The notes beneath the pieces are model-generated. The model searched no databases. It had not been told where the DNA came from and worked only from the letters and a program-made list of their open reading frames with translations. A stretch of DNA of 39,665 bases from positions 1 through 39,665 of the forward strand of contig DATJOJ010000062.1 of NCBI GenBank assembly GCA_035507035.1, read 5' to 3'. This stretch comes from DATJOJ01 sp035507035. GTDB taxonomy: Bacteria > Acidobacteriota > Terriglobia > Terriglobales > Acidobacteriaceae. The translations under genes and the position numbers were made by a program. Below are positions 24,219 to 33,279 of this stretch, in pieces; within the stretch, counting starts at the first letter, position 1; each line of letters starts with the position of its first letter.

Positions 24219-25022
24219 TTATTCCGGTATGCCCGCCGGTTTAGCTGCCATGAGTTGGTTGAATCGGGCATCGGTGCGGAGGTTCGCAAAGTCCGGGTCC
24301 TTATAAACCTCTCCGATTCCCTTGTAGCCATCTTCCATCGCCCGCCGCAGATATTCCAATGACCGGTCCCGGTCTCCCTGCTTCGCGAATAGCTTCGCCA
24401 GGAGATAGTCGAACCGCGCCCGTTCCTCCGGAGACGTCAACTGCGCCGCCACCCCGGACCTGGAAGTACGCTCAAAAATGTCGGGATCCAGTTCGACAGC
24501 GTGTCCGTAGGCGGCTGCCGCCTTCATCCAATCCTTCTCCGTGTAGTAAACCGCCCCCAGGTTGCTGTAATACGAAGCCACGCCGTTCTTGAGTTGAATC
24601 GCTTCCTCGTATTGCTTGATGGCGGGGCCGTACTTCCTATCCTTGTAATAAACCACGCCCAGATTGTTGTAGGCGTCCGCGAACTGCCGGTCCAACTTGA
24701 TCGCGTGCTCGAAATATCTTCGGCTCAGCTTGAAGTGATACATCTGCAACTCGGCAATGCCCGCCTTGTTATAAATGCGAGCGTTCTTCGGATCTTTCGC
24801 CAACGCCGCTCGATAGTAATCCAATGCGTCGAAATAGGCCTTTTGCACACGCAGGTCGTCGCCCTGATTTTCTAGCTCTTCGACCGAGGCCGTAGACGAC
24901 GGAGCTGCTGGCCGAGGACTCGGTGGAGTGATAACCTGCACGATTTCCGCGTTGGTTTGGGCCGGCAAGTGGCTTGCCGCGAAAAGGAGGAACGTCAGCA
25001 AACAAAGGGAACCGCGCCGCAT
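24219..25022 (-). CDS. Secreted TPR-repeat protein
   Basis: 267 residues. Signal peptide MRRGSLCLLTFLLFAASHLP (then AQ), a Pro/Ser linker, then at least four canonical tetratricopeptide repeats: AYFDALDYYRAALAKDPKNA, RYFEHAIKLDRQFADAYNNL, KYGPAIKQYEEAIQLKNGV and WMKAAAAYGHAVELDPDIF. The last part (DYLLAKLFAKQGDRDRSLEY) ends with a short conserved module FANLRTDARFNQLMAAKP. It acts as a periplasmic protein-protein adaptor by family; partners are unknown. ATG at 25022 is preceded by AAGGGG at a good distance. It lies 52 bases downstream of the PBP gene on the same strand, so it may act with cell-wall synthesis (inference). Confidence 0.85.
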   Translation of the reverse strand: MRRGSLCLLTFLLFAASHLPAQTNAEIVQVITPPSPRPAAPSSTASVEELENQGDDLRVQKAYFDALDYYRAALAKDPKNARIYNKAGIAELQMYHFKLSRRYFEHAIKLDRQFADAYNNLGVVYYKDRKYGPAIKQYEEAIQLKNGVASYYSNLGAVYYTEKDWMKAAAAYGHAVELDPDIFERTSRSGVAAQLTSPEERARFDYLLAKLFAKQGDRDRSLEYLRRAMEDGYKGIGEVYKDPDFANLRTDARFNQLMAAKPAGIPE

Positions 25023-25074
25023 AAGCTTACCCCTTGCAAATCCAAGCCTACGCTTTACCCGCCGTCCGCGCCGT

Positions 25075-27690
25075 TCAGTGTGGATCGTTTCCGCTCGCGT
25101 CCGGAGGCTTCGCTGGAGGATTGGAAGATTTGTCGTCCTTGAAGATACCCGCTATTTTGCCAAAAAATCCCTTTTTCTTTTTAACGTCGGTCGTCGAATC
25201 CGGTTGCGCTTGTGCCGTTGCCTGAGCCTGCGGCTGACCGCTCACCGGTGCCCTCTGTGCTGCTGGAGCAACCGCCGCGTTAGGCGGAGGCAATGCCTTT
25301 GCGCCCCCTAATCCAAAGATGCGTGAAAAAAGCCCTTTGATGCCCGTGGGCTGATCACAAGTCGTCGTCGGCTCGGTTCCATCGATAAATGCCGCCGTAT
25401 AAGTCTGCGGACAAGTGGGTGTTGCCAATAGATTTGTCGACTTGTCGAGTTGCACGTCCACCACCCCGGAGGGCTGCGTAAACGCCTTCATATCCGAGGT
25501 TTCCGGCAAAGTCTGGGCTTTCTTCATGAACTCGGTCCAGATCGGCGCCGCGGTTTGCGCCCCGCTCAGGTGCAGGTCGCTGTAGTCATCGAATCCAACC
25601 CAAACCACGCACAGCAGATTGCTCGTATATCCAGCGAACCAGCCATCGTGCGAGCTACCGGTTTTTCCAGCTGCCGGAGCCTCAAATCCTCGCCCCCGTA
25701 CCGCCGAAAACCCAAGCCCATTGTTGATGACGCCTTCCATCATGTCGGTCATCACATACGCCACCCGAGGATCGAGCACCGGTCGTGCGTCCGGCTTCAG
25801 ATCCAGAACCACATCGCCGGCAGCATTGCGAACCGAATTCACCAGGATAGGCGACAGCCGCACGCCTCCATTCGCAAAAACCGTGTACGCAGCCGCCATT
25901 TCAAGCGGCGTCGCATCGTATGCTCCAAGCGCCATCGCCGGTGTTGGCTTCACTGACGTGATTCCTGCCGCCTTCGCCAAATCCGCAATCTTGTCGTATC
26001 CCACTTCCTGAGCCAATTGGACCGTTGCATTGTTCAGCGACATCGCCAGCGCGTACCGCGCGGTTACTTCGCCGTGATACTCCTCTTTGTAATTGCGCGG
26101 CTCGTAAATCTGGTCGCCGTAGGCAAAAGTCGTGGGCTGGTCTTGGATAGTCGAAACCGGAGTAAACACTGGATTTCCGCCGCTGACGCCAGAGTTCACG
26201 GCCGTGGCATATACAAACGGTTTGAAGATCGATCCTGTCGGCCGCTTTGCTACCGCATGGTCCAGCTGGCTGAAGCCGTAATTTCGCCCGCCGACCAAAG
26301 CCAACACTTGGCCGGTATGCGGATCCATGGCAACCAAAGCAACCTGAGCTTGTGGTCCCGGTTCAACCGTGGTTTCGTATTTGCCCTTGCCGATCTTCGT
26401 CTTTTTCGTACGTCGTCGCGTGACTTGTTCGTCGATCAGCTTGACTCCGCTTTCTACTGCTTCTGCGGCAGCCCGTTGCAGGTCAGGATCAAGCGTCGTG
26501 TAGATCCGGTAAGACTGTTCGTTCAGTTCGCGCTCATTGATCCGGCTGGTCAAGGTATCGCGAACCAGGTCCACAAAATATGGCGCATCGCTGGCCTCCA
26601 CATTCGGCGGGGCGAGCTTGAGCGGTGTGGCTTTCGCCTTAGTGGCATCGGCACGAGAAATCGCGCCTGTCTCCACCATTGCATCCAGCACCACATTGCG
26701 GCGGTCCAGCGCGCGCTCCGGATGTCGATACGGCGAAAGATAACTCGGCCGCTGGATTAGTCCCGCGAGCAAAGCCGCTTCCGGCAGCGTAATGTCGTTC
26801 AGATCTTTATTGAAGTACGCGCGGGAAGCTTCCCCAAAGCCACTGATCGTAAACGAGCCGCGCTGCCCGAGATCGACCCAATTGCCGTAAAACTCGAAGA
26901 TTTGCTGTTTGCTGAACTTTTGCTCCAGCTCTTCGGCGATCATCATTTCCACTAGCTTGCGGCGAATCGTCTTTTCCGGCGTCAGAAAAAAACCGCGCGA
27001 AAGCTGCATGGTTAGTGTTGATCCGCCCTGTGCGTGACGCTCGTGCATCACATCGATCCACGCCGCCTCGAACATGCGCACAAAATTCACACCGCTATGC
27101 TGGAAAAAGCGCCGGTCCTCGATGGCCAGGACGGCTTCGACCAGCACCTTGGGAATTTGGTCATACTTCACCAACTGCCGTTTGGCGCGCTGCTCCACAT
27201 CGAACGCCGTCACGAGCTGTGGTTCGAGTTCGTAGGCTTCCAGATCGCCGCTGTTGCCCCGGATCGTCGCAACTTCGCCGTGCTCGACTCGAATCGTCGC
27301 CGCATCCGGCTTGTGGTAGGACTGCGGACCGGGCTTGATCTCAATCCCACTGGTTAGCAACCGATACGATCCCATGGGCGAATCGCCGTTTTCGGAATAC
27401 CCCGCCCGCTGCAACTGAGCGGCGATCTCGCGAGTATTGATCTTCTCGCCTACTTTGACGGTTTGCGGTAGGGCATAGATCTTCGCCGAGCTGCTGAATA
27501 CTGGTGCGCGGAAGCGTTGTTCAATGATGCGGTCGTACTTGACGTAAAAATAGGAAAACCAGGCGCAGATTCCGACGGACAAGACGACAAATATGATGAG
27601 TGCGGTACGAATGACAGGGTCATGGAAAACGCCCCCCGCCTCGCCCTTCGCTTTCTTATTTCGCCTCGGAATTCGCAGTTTGATGGCCAC
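25075..27690 (-). CDS. Bifunctional class A penicillin-binding protein (PBP1B type)
   Basis: 871 residues. A cytoplasmic basic N-terminus, a membrane anchor (about 27-47), and a UB2H-like domain (about 62-145, FSSSAKIYALPQTVKVGEKI). The GT51 glycosyltransferase has the catalytic Glu191 in EDRRFFQHSGVN and GGSTLTMQLSRGFFL. The transpeptidase has SxxK at Ser487-Lys490 (TGSIFKP), SLN at 551-553 and KTG at 676-678. A Pro/Ala/Gln-rich, lysine-containing tail of about 110 residues follows. It polymerises and cross-links peptidoglycan. The UB2H region suggests activation by an outer-membrane partner, as for PBP1B (inference). Start is GTG at 27690, without a strong Shine-Dalgarno. Confidence 0.95.
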   Translation of the reverse strand: MAIKLRIPRRNKKAKGEAGGVFHDPVIRTALIIFVVLSVGICAWFSYFYVKYDRIIEQRFRAPVFSSSAKIYALPQTVKVGEKINTREIAAQLQRAGYSENGDSPMGSYRLLTSGIEIKPGPQSYHKPDAATIRVEHGEVATIRGNSGDLEAYELEPQLVTAFDVEQRAKRQLVKYDQIPKVLVEAVLAIEDRRFFQHSGVNFVRMFEAAWIDVMHERHAQGGSTLTMQLSRGFFLTPEKTIRRKLVEMMIAEELEQKFSKQQIFEFYGNWVDLGQRGSFTISGFGEASRAYFNKDLNDITLPEAALLAGLIQRPSYLSPYRHPERALDRRNVVLDAMVETGAISRADATKAKATPLKLAPPNVEASDAPYFVDLVRDTLTSRINERELNEQSYRIYTTLDPDLQRAAAEAVESGVKLIDEQVTRRRTKKTKIGKGKYETTVEPGPQAQVALVAMDPHTGQVLALVGGRNYGFSQLDHAVAKRPTGSIFKPFVYATAVNSGVSGGNPVFTPVSTIQDQPTTFAYGDQIYEPRNYKEEYHGEVTARYALAMSLNNATVQLAQEVGYDKIADLAKAAGITSVKPTPAMALGAYDATPLEMAAAYTVFANGGVRLSPILVNSVRNAAGDVVLDLKPDARPVLDPRVAYVMTDMMEGVINNGLGFSAVRGRGFEAPAAGKTGSSHDGWFAGYTSNLLCVVWVGFDDYSDLHLSGAQTAAPIWTEFMKKAQTLPETSDMKAFTQPSGVVDVQLDKSTNLLATPTCPQTYTAAFIDGTEPTTTCDQPTGIKGLFSRIFGLGGAKALPPPNAAVAPAAQRAPVSGQPQAQATAQAQPDSTTDVKKKKGFFGKIAGIFKDDKSSNPPAKPPDASGNDPH

Positions 27691-27740
27691 GTAGAATTGG
27701 CGGAGCGCCGGTGCTCTTTTCAGTGAGATGACGCGGGTTA

Positions 27741-27769
27741 CGTATACGTTATCCCAGAGCCGATGTCAG
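27741..27769 (-). promoter_or_regulatory. Predicted promoter of the PBP gene with a palindrome over the -10
   Basis: Minus strand: CTGACA (27769-27764), 17-base spacer, TATACG (27746-27741). The palindrome ACGTATACGT (27740-27749) covers the -10, a possible operator. Leader about 44 bases. Confidence 0.4.
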
Positions 27770-27790
27770 AGCTTGGTTCTATTTTAAGCC

Positions 27791-27806
27791 ATGCCGACAA
27801 CGGCAT
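27791..27806 (-). terminator. Small hairpin after the 118-residue membrane protein gene
   Basis: ATGCCG-ACAA-CGGCAT, a perfect 6-base-pair stem, begins 5 bases after the TAG at 27811. It is followed on the minus strand by GGCTTAAAATAG with no solid T-run, so termination is only possible. Confidence 0.3.
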
Positions 27807-27810
27807 CCGA

Positions 27811-28167
27811 CTAGAAAGGACTCTTGTTTTCCGTCGATGGATCAAAGTGGATATCCAGCGGATAGACCGGCAGATCGATATGCACAACATACGGTGCGAG
27901 GATCGTGAGGGAACCGGTCCCGGTGGTGCCTTTGCGGGAGACCTTAATCTGGTCTTTACTGAGTGGGATCTGCAGCTCTTGCGCCTTCTTATAAACCAAG
28001 TCCTGAATGTCCGATTCAGGCTTGGTCGTGTAGGTCTGTAGGGTGGCCTCGGTCTTGATCACATCCTGGAATTCGTAGTTCGCGTAGTAAACCGGAATCA
28101 GTTCCGCACCCACGTATACGCAGGTGACAATAAACAGGATGCCGAAAATCATCTTGATCGTGCCCAT
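27811..28167 (-). CDS. Small membrane-anchored protein of unknown function
   Basis: 118 residues. One N-terminal membrane segment (about 5-24, MIFGILFIVTCVYVGAELIP), then a short outside domain with alternating strands ending LPVYPLDIHFDP. No known catalytic motif. It lies 39 bases downstream of proS on the same strand, and ATG at 28167 has GGAG upstream. Its predicted layout (TM followed by helix and strand-rich domain, YKKAQELQIPLSKDQIKVSR) is like DUF4845-type proteins, but I cannot prove membership. Confidence 0.7.
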   Translation of the reverse strand: MGTIKMIFGILFIVTCVYVGAELIPVYYANYEFQDVIKTEATLQTYTTKPESDIQDLVYKKAQELQIPLSKDQIKVSRKGTTGTGSLTILAPYVVHIDLPVYPLDIHFDPSTENKSPF

Positions 28168-28206
28168 CGTGCGCTCCGAAGTGGCTACTACGCCGAGGGG
28201 AGGAGA

Positions 28207-29973
28207 TCAACGCGCCGGTCGTAATGCCTTGAAAATGTCAGCTATTGCGCTGATGCTAGCATCCCGCACTTCGCGAGTCGAGCGATGAACGATCTCGATA
28301 GTACCTTCGGTAACCTTTTTCCCCACCGTTACCCGATAGGGTATGCCCACTAGGTCAGCATCTTTGAACTTCACCCCTGGCCGTTCGTCCCTGTCGTCTA
28401 GTAATACATCGAAACCCTGAGCCAGCAACTGATGCGCAATCTCCTCAGCAGTTTTCAATAGCTTTTCGTCCGATACGTTCGTCGGAGTCACGACAACCTC
28501 AAACGGCGCAATCTGCGGCGGCAGCCAAAAGCCGTTTGCGTCGTTGCTCTGCTCCACCGCGGCCGTGAGAATCCGCTCAATCCCGATGCCGTAACTTCCC
28601 ATGATCATCGTGACTTCTTTTCCGTTGCGATCGAGCACCCGCGCGCCCATCGACTCCGAATATTTGTATCCCAGCTTGAAAATGTGGCCAATCTCAACCG
28701 CCGTGTCGATACGCAGGGCACTGCCGCAGTTCGGACACGCCTCCCCCGCCGTCACGCTGCGCAGATCCGCATAAGCGGTCGCTTCAAAGTTCTCGCCCGG
28801 CGTCACATTTTTCAAGTGATAGTCTTCCTGGTTCGCGCCCGAGATTAAATTTCTCCGCCCTTCGAGAGCCTTGTCGACGAGCAGTACCGGGCGATCGGGT
28901 TCCTCGAATTTCTTCGCCCATTCAATCCCCACCGGTCCCAAAAAGCCCGCCGGGGAACTGAATAGCTGTCTAATCTCGTCTTCCTGCATCGGCCGGGTTT
29001 CTTTTCCGCCGATCGCCGCGCCAAACTTTGCTTCATTCAGTTGATGGTCACCGCGAATCAGCACAACGACGGCACGAGTCTTGGTCTTGCCGCTTTTGGC
29101 GTCTTTTTCCTCCGCCACGTACGCCAGCGTTTTGATCTTGTTCTTCGGCGATACACCGAGAAACTTCGCCACATCTTCAATCGTCTTCTGCCCCGGCGTG
29201 TGCACGAGCAAAGGCTTTCCATCGCCCTCCGGCGCGAGATCTTTCACCGCTTCCAGTTTGGAGGTTGCTTTTTCAAGATTCGCGGCATACTTGCAACTGT
29301 CGCAGCTTACAACCTGGTCCTCGCCTGCGGTTGTGCGCACCGTAAACTCATGTGACTCCGACCCGCCCATCGCCCCGGAGTGCGCTTCGACGACTACATA
29401 CTTCAGTCCGCAGCGATCAAAAATTCGGCAATAGGCGTCGTAATGTTTCTTGTAAGAAACGTCCAGCCCCGCCGCATCGATGTCGAACGAGTACGAATCC
29501 TTCATCATGAACTGACGCACCCGCAGCAATCCGGCTTTTGGCCTCGGCTCGTCCCGGAACTTCGGCGCAATCTGATACCAGATTTGCGGCAACTGCTTAT
29601 AGCTTCGCAGTTCCTTGCGGGCAATTTCGGTCATCACTTCTTCTTCGGTCATGCCCAGGCACAGATCGGCGCCTTTCCTATCTTTCAGCCGGAAAAGATT
29701 GTCGCCCATCACGCCCCAGCGTCCGCTGGCCTCCCAAATCTCCCGCGGATGCAGCGCCGGCAAACAGAATTCCTGCCCGATCTTGTCCATCTCCTCCCGC
29801 ACGATGGCCATGATCTTGTTGAAAGACCGTTGCCCAAGAAAAAGATAGGAATAAATTCCGGCCGCCAATTGGCGAATGTAGCCCGCCCGCACCAGAAATT
29901 TATGGCTGGCGACCTCGGCATCCGCCGGCGCCTCGCGCAGCGTAGGAATGAAAAGTTCTGACCAACGATACAT
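28207..29973 (-). CDS. proS: Prolyl-tRNA synthetase
   Basis: 588 residues, class II synthetase of the long bacterial type. Motif 2 region RDEPRPKAGLLRVRQFMMKD, the INS editing domain inserted between motifs 2 and 3 (about 230-390, containing RGDHQLNEAKFGAA), motif 3 GSYGIGIERIL, and the anticodon-binding domain (VVVTPTNVSDEKLLKTAEEI) are all present. The editing domain hydrolyses Ala-tRNA-Pro. The start MYRWSELFIPTLREAPADAE is the standard bacterial beginning. The small membrane protein follows 39 bases later. No defect seen. Confidence 0.97.
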   Translation of the reverse strand: MYRWSELFIPTLREAPADAEVASHKFLVRAGYIRQLAAGIYSYLFLGQRSFNKIMAIVREEMDKIGQEFCLPALHPREIWEASGRWGVMGDNLFRLKDRKGADLCLGMTEEEVMTEIARKELRSYKQLPQIWYQIAPKFRDEPRPKAGLLRVRQFMMKDSYSFDIDAAGLDVSYKKHYDAYCRIFDRCGLKYVVVEAHSGAMGGSESHEFTVRTTAGEDQVVSCDSCKYAANLEKATSKLEAVKDLAPEGDGKPLLVHTPGQKTIEDVAKFLGVSPKNKIKTLAYVAEEKDAKSGKTKTRAVVVLIRGDHQLNEAKFGAAIGGKETRPMQEDEIRQLFSSPAGFLGPVGIEWAKKFEEPDRPVLLVDKALEGRRNLISGANQEDYHLKNVTPGENFEATAYADLRSVTAGEACPNCGSALRIDTAVEIGHIFKLGYKYSESMGARVLDRNGKEVTMIMGSYGIGIERILTAAVEQSNDANGFWLPPQIAPFEVVVTPTNVSDEKLLKTAEEIAHQLLAQGFDVLLDDRDERPGVKFKDADLVGIPYRVTVGKKVTEGTIEIVHRSTREVRDASISAIADIFKALRPAR

Positions 29974-30103
29974 AGTTAGGAGTCCTGAGCAGCAGGGAAT
30001 TGGTCATTGTAAATGATTACGCGGGACACCTCGGGATCGGCAAGGTCCACGGAGGGATGGACGTACCCGTCCCGTCCCATCGTCCGTGACCCCATTCCCC
30101 TCT

Positions 30104-30132
30104 TTGACTCGCCTTTGCTGCCAAGATAGAAT
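30104..30132 (+). promoter_or_regulatory. Strong predicted promoter of hicBA
   Basis: TTGACT (30104-30109), 17-base spacer, TAGAAT (30127-30132): five of six matches in each box. The start near 30139 leaves only about 7 bases before ATG 30146, with no Shine-Dalgarno. Confidence 0.6.
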
Positions 30133-30145
30133 CTGCGTGAGTCCG

Positions 30146-30385
30146 ATGCCGAAAGCCCGTTACCACTACAACATTATGCTCCGGCCCGAACCTGAAGGCG
30201 GGTTTACCGCTATCGTGCCGGCGTTGCCCGGATGCGTGACGTACGGACGGACATTGCCAGAAGCGAGAAAGATGGCGAAAGATGCCATCTCTGGGTACAT
30301 CGCGAGCCTTAAAAAACACAAGGAGCCGATTCCCACTGATGCCGAAACCCTCGTCGCCTCCCTGGATCTAGAGTACTCGCACTGA
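30146..30385 (+). CDS. hicB: HicB-family antitoxin
   Basis: 79 residues. The conserved HicB core (partially degraded RNase H fold) is visible: YHYNIMLRPEPEGGFTAIVP, ALPGCVTYGRTLPEARKMAK, AISGYIASLKKHKEPIP. It is a short variant that ends soon after the core, so no separate C-terminal ribbon-helix-helix or HTH domain is visible. It would neutralise HicA by binding it. Gene order is antitoxin first, then hicA after 55 bases, the reverse of the name order but common. ATG at 30146 is preferred over the adjacent GTG at 30137. It is driven by a strong predicted promoter with almost no leader. Confidence 0.9.
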   Translation: MPKARYHYNIMLRPEPEGGFTAIVPALPGCVTYGRTLPEARKMAKDAISGYIASLKKHKEPIPTDAETLVASLDLEYSH

Positions 30386-30440
30386 GAATAGGCCCTCATA
30401 ATTCCTAGATACTCACCGGCAGGAGAGTTTTATAGAGCAT

Positions 30441-30674
30441 ATGGCAAAACTACCCGCCGTCCGTCCGCGAGAAATCATCAGGTTCTTGGAACAAAACGGT
30501 TTTGTACTCGATCACGCCTCAGGCAGCCACTACATCTACTATCATCCGATTTCAAAACGTCGTGCAGTTGTTCCTCAGCATAACCGTGATATGCCCAAGG
30601 GCACATTGGTGTCATTGTTGCGCGAAGCTGGTTTCATTCGGGAGGATCTGATCGAATTCCTATCTGGGGGATAG
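30441..30674 (+). CDS. hicA: HicA-family mRNA interferase toxin
   Basis: 77 residues with the double-stranded-RNA-binding-like HicA fold: PRERIIRFLEQNGF-like start (VRPREIIRFLEQNGFVLDHA), the catalytic His30 in GSHYIYYHP, then RRAVVPQHNRDMPKGTLVSL and a C-terminal helix LREAGFIREDLIEFL. HicA toxins cut mRNA and tmRNA and are held by HicB. All expected residues are present, so the toxin looks intact. It is preceded by hicB, with AGGAGAG 13 bases before ATG, somewhat far. The pair lies on the plus strand between minus-strand housekeeping genes, as acquired modules often do. Confidence 0.93.
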   Translation: MAKLPAVRPREIIRFLEQNGFVLDHASGSHYIYYHPISKRRAVVPQHNRDMPKGTLVSLLREAGFIREDLIEFLSGG

Positions 30675-30738
30675 GGCAGTCTGCGGAGTCGCCGCGCTTC
30701 GCCCGACCGGAGAGTCGAGGACGGTGTTCCCAGTAAAC

Positions 30739-30948
30739 CTACCCTGCCAACTGCTTCAATATCTCTTTCCCTAGCTTCTGCGTCTCGCCGAAAAATTTCT
30801 GGTACTCGACGAACAGCCGGTTCAGCTCCAACGATTTATCCGCCGATAAGCGTTTGCGCAGAATCATGTCGCGCACGTGAACCGGGTTCGGCAGCGTTGC
30901 ATCTTCCGTTAATTCTTCCAGCGCCGTATTGGGATCGTAGTGATACAT
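30739..30948 (-). CDS. Small protein of unknown function
   Basis: 69 residues, MYHYDPNTALEELTEDATLP at the N-terminus, then a helical, charged C-terminal part (RKRLSADKSLELNRLFVEYQ, KFFGETQKLGKEIL). No transmembrane or signal segment; no domain recognised. ATG at 30948 has a strong GAGGAG six bases upstream, which decides this start over a longer frame reaching 31026. It is the last gene of the pyrG - kdsA - channel - kdsD unit, 81 bases after kdsD. Being well equipped for translation, it is probably real. Confidence 0.7.
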   Translation of the reverse strand: MYHYDPNTALEELTEDATLPNPVHVRDMILRKRLSADKSLELNRLFVEYQKFFGETQKLGKEILKQLAG

Positions 30949-31029
30949 GGAATCTCCTCGTCGGATGACCGGGTCATCGACTGATTGGATGTGCGGAGCA
31001 AATCTTCCGATCTTCGGAAGGCCCACTCA

Positions 31030-32052
31030 TCACATCATCTCTGTGCCCCAGAGATCGTGTAGATGTACCACGCCCTGCAACCGTCCCTCATCGTCCACGA
31101 CCGCTAACGACGTAATCTTCTTCTCTTCCATCATCGCCAGCGCTGTCGCGGCAAATTCGTGGCCCGAGATTGTCTTCGGATGTTTCGTCATGCACTCGCC
31201 CGCCGACAAATCCATCACGTCCTTCCCGCGTTTCTCCAGCAGTCGCCGCAGGTCGCCATCACTGATCACGCCAACCAGCCTGTCGCCTTCGACCACCGTG
31301 GTCACTCCCAGCTTCTTGCGCGACATCTCATAAATCACATCCGGCATCTTCGTTTGCGGGCTCACTCGCGGCACCGCGTCTCCGGCGTGCATCAGCGATT
31401 CCACTCGCGCCAACCGCTTTCCCAATTTCCCACCCGGATGCAAATTGGCAAAATCTTCTTCTTTGAATCCACGCTTCTCTGCCAGCGCCATCGCTAAGGC
31501 ATCGCCAAGAGCCAGCATTGTCGTCGTCGAAGCGGTTGGTGCCAATCCTAGAGAGCATGCTTCTTTCGCGACCGAACAATCCAGCGCAACCTCCGCCGCC
31601 GCCGCCAGCGTCGACAATTGTGCGGCGCGGCCCTCGACTTCATCGCACGTCATCGCAATCAACGGTACTTGCAATCGCTTCAGCGTCGCCAGCAGCCGCA
31701 GAATCTCTTCTGTCTCGCCGCTGGCGGATAACGCCAGCACGATGTCGCCTTTCACCACCATTCCCAGGTCCCCATGCACTGCTTCCACTGGATGCATGAA
31801 CAGCGCCGGTGTTCCGGTGGAGTTGAGCGTCGCCGCAATCTTGCGAGCGATGATCCCGCTCTTCCCCATCCCCGTCACCACAACTCGTCCCCTGCAGCCA
31901 AGAATCAACTCCACGGTTTGATTGAAGGCCGCCGCCATCGGCCCAGCAATACGGTCAGCGAGCGCACGCAGAGCTTCGGCCTCAATGCGCACCACGTTTT
32001 CGCCAATATGTTTCATGGAAGCAAGAATCTTAGCAGGTGAGATCACCAGCAT
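31030..32052 (-). CDS. kdsD: D-arabinose 5-phosphate isomerase (SIS plus CBS pair)
   Basis: 340 residues. A SIS sugar-isomerase domain (about 45-180: GRVVVTGMGKSGIIARKIAA, STGTPALFMHPVEAVHGDLG, SASGETEEIL, LGLAPTASTTTMLALGDAL) is followed by FANLHPGGKLGKRL and two CBS domains (about 220-340). This architecture is the KdsD/GutQ type, which converts ribulose-5-phosphate to arabinose-5-phosphate, the first step of KDO synthesis. Neighbouring kdsA supports the assignment. ATG at 32052 was taken; a second ATG at 32016 (MKHIGEN) is equally plausible, and neither has a clear Shine-Dalgarno. Confidence 0.93.
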   Translation of the reverse strand: MLVISPAKILASMKHIGENVVRIEAEALRALADRIAGPMAAAFNQTVELILGCRGRVVVTGMGKSGIIARKIAATLNSTGTPALFMHPVEAVHGDLGMVVKGDIVLALSASGETEEILRLLATLKRLQVPLIAMTCDEVEGRAAQLSTLAAAAEVALDCSVAKEACSLGLAPTASTTTMLALGDALAMALAEKRGFKEEDFANLHPGGKLGKRLARVESLMHAGDAVPRVSPQTKMPDVIYEMSRKKLGVTTVVEGDRLVGVISDGDLRRLLEKRGKDVMDLSAGECMTKHPKTISGHEFAATALAMMEEKKITSLAVVDDEGRLQGVVHLHDLWGTEMM

Positions 32053-32079
32053 GTGCGGGTCGCCCCGACGCCACGCCGG

Positions 32080-33237
32080 TCAGAAATGATCTTCAAAGTG
32101 CTGCGGCGCCGGTTTCGCGCTGGGCGCAGCTAAACTCCTGGCCTGAATTGCCCGGTCCCACGGCCCAGCCTCCCAGTTGTCTCTTCTCTTCTCCGGATGG
32201 ATCCACGGCGGCAGCGCGATGTACAAGTTGCGCGCCATTGAAAGAGCATACGGCTCATAGAGCGACCGCAGGTGCGCCAGTTTCTCTTCGAACTCCGGCC
32301 CTTGTTTCAGTTGCAATCCCTTCTCCGATAAGTATTGCCTTAGCCGCGCCAACTCCGCTGGCGGCAGACGGTCCGGCAGCTCCGGGTCATAAGTGGCTTT
32401 TACCACTTGTGCCAGGTCGACCATAGCGTGACGGGCCATGGCGAAAGTAGCCTTTGCCTGCACGCCGCGAGTGCCGTCGAGGCCGGCAATGATGAGCGAA
32501 GTGGCATCGAGGATCGCCGTCAATGCGCCCAGCCACGACTGATTGACGTGCTGCGAGCGAAAAAAAGTCAGCGCAGGATACGAAATGTGACTTTCCAACA
32601 CTTCCCCCGCCCATCGCTCCCACTCCCGCAGAATCTGATCCAGCACGCTCTGTTTCGGTACGCTCCCGAACCTGGCCAGCAGTTCGGACGCGGTGGGCGG
32701 CGAACCAGCTCTCGCATCCAGCAACGAGATTCCGACCTCGCGCCGCGAAAACGCGGAATAGATCGTCGGCAGATACCCAATCACCGTGCCAAGAAAACCA
32801 AATCCCATTCCCGCCTCAAGCACCGCCAAGAGGCGCGCCATCGGTGATATTGGCACGATGTCACCGTATCCCAACGTGAAAAAAGTTTCGCCACTGTGGT
32901 AAAGCAAGCTGCCGTATGTAATCCGCTCGTTGTTTAACTGCACGTGCTCCCCCGCGCCGTATTGCAGAAGGGAAAATCCAAAAATCAACCCGAACGCCCA
33001 AAGCGCCAACAGCACAAGCAGGGACAGCGGCCCAAAGTAACCCAGAAAACTCTCCCGTCGCCCGGCTGACTTGATGTGGCTCGTAATCCTTCGCCAGGGC
33101 ATCCAGGTTCTTCGATAAAACCAGCTTGAAATACGAAAGTTACGTTGTACGCGCCGAGGCAGCACCACCGTCTCAAACGCGTCCAAAAGGACGGCGAGAA
33201 TCACTACAATGCCGGATATCGAAGCCAGTATGAGCAT
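32080..33237 (-). CDS. Potassium channel-like membrane protein
   Basis: 385 residues. Three hydrophobic segments at the N-terminal half (about 1-22, 70-92, 130-155). A pore helix and selectivity filter TLGYGDIVP lie before the last one, the hallmark of two-TM-type K+ channels. No RCK (KTN) nucleotide-binding domain follows. Instead there is a cytoplasmic helical domain of about 200 residues (GSPPTASELLARFGSVPKQS ... ELPDRLPPAELARLRQYLSE). Placement between kdsA and kdsD, with gaps of 42 and 27 bases, implies co-transcription with KDO genes without an obvious functional link. ATG at 33237; weak ribosome site. Confidence 0.85.
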   Translation of the reverse strand: MLILASISGIVVILAVLLDAFETVVLPRRVQRNFRISSWFYRRTWMPWRRITSHIKSAGRRESFLGYFGPLSLLVLLALWAFGLIFGFSLLQYGAGEHVQLNNERITYGSLLYHSGETFFTLGYGDIVPISPMARLLAVLEAGMGFGFLGTVIGYLPTIYSAFSRREVGISLLDARAGSPPTASELLARFGSVPKQSVLDQILREWERWAGEVLESHISYPALTFFRSQHVNQSWLGALTAILDATSLIIAGLDGTRGVQAKATFAMARHAMVDLAQVVKATYDPELPDRLPPAELARLRQYLSEKGLQLKQGPEFEEKLAHLRSLYEPYALSMARNLYIALPPWIHPEKRRDNWEAGPWDRAIQARSLAAPSAKPAPQHFEDHF

Positions 33238-33279
33238 CTGCTGCGAAAATTCGTTAGATGTGGAGGGATGGTAGCAGAT

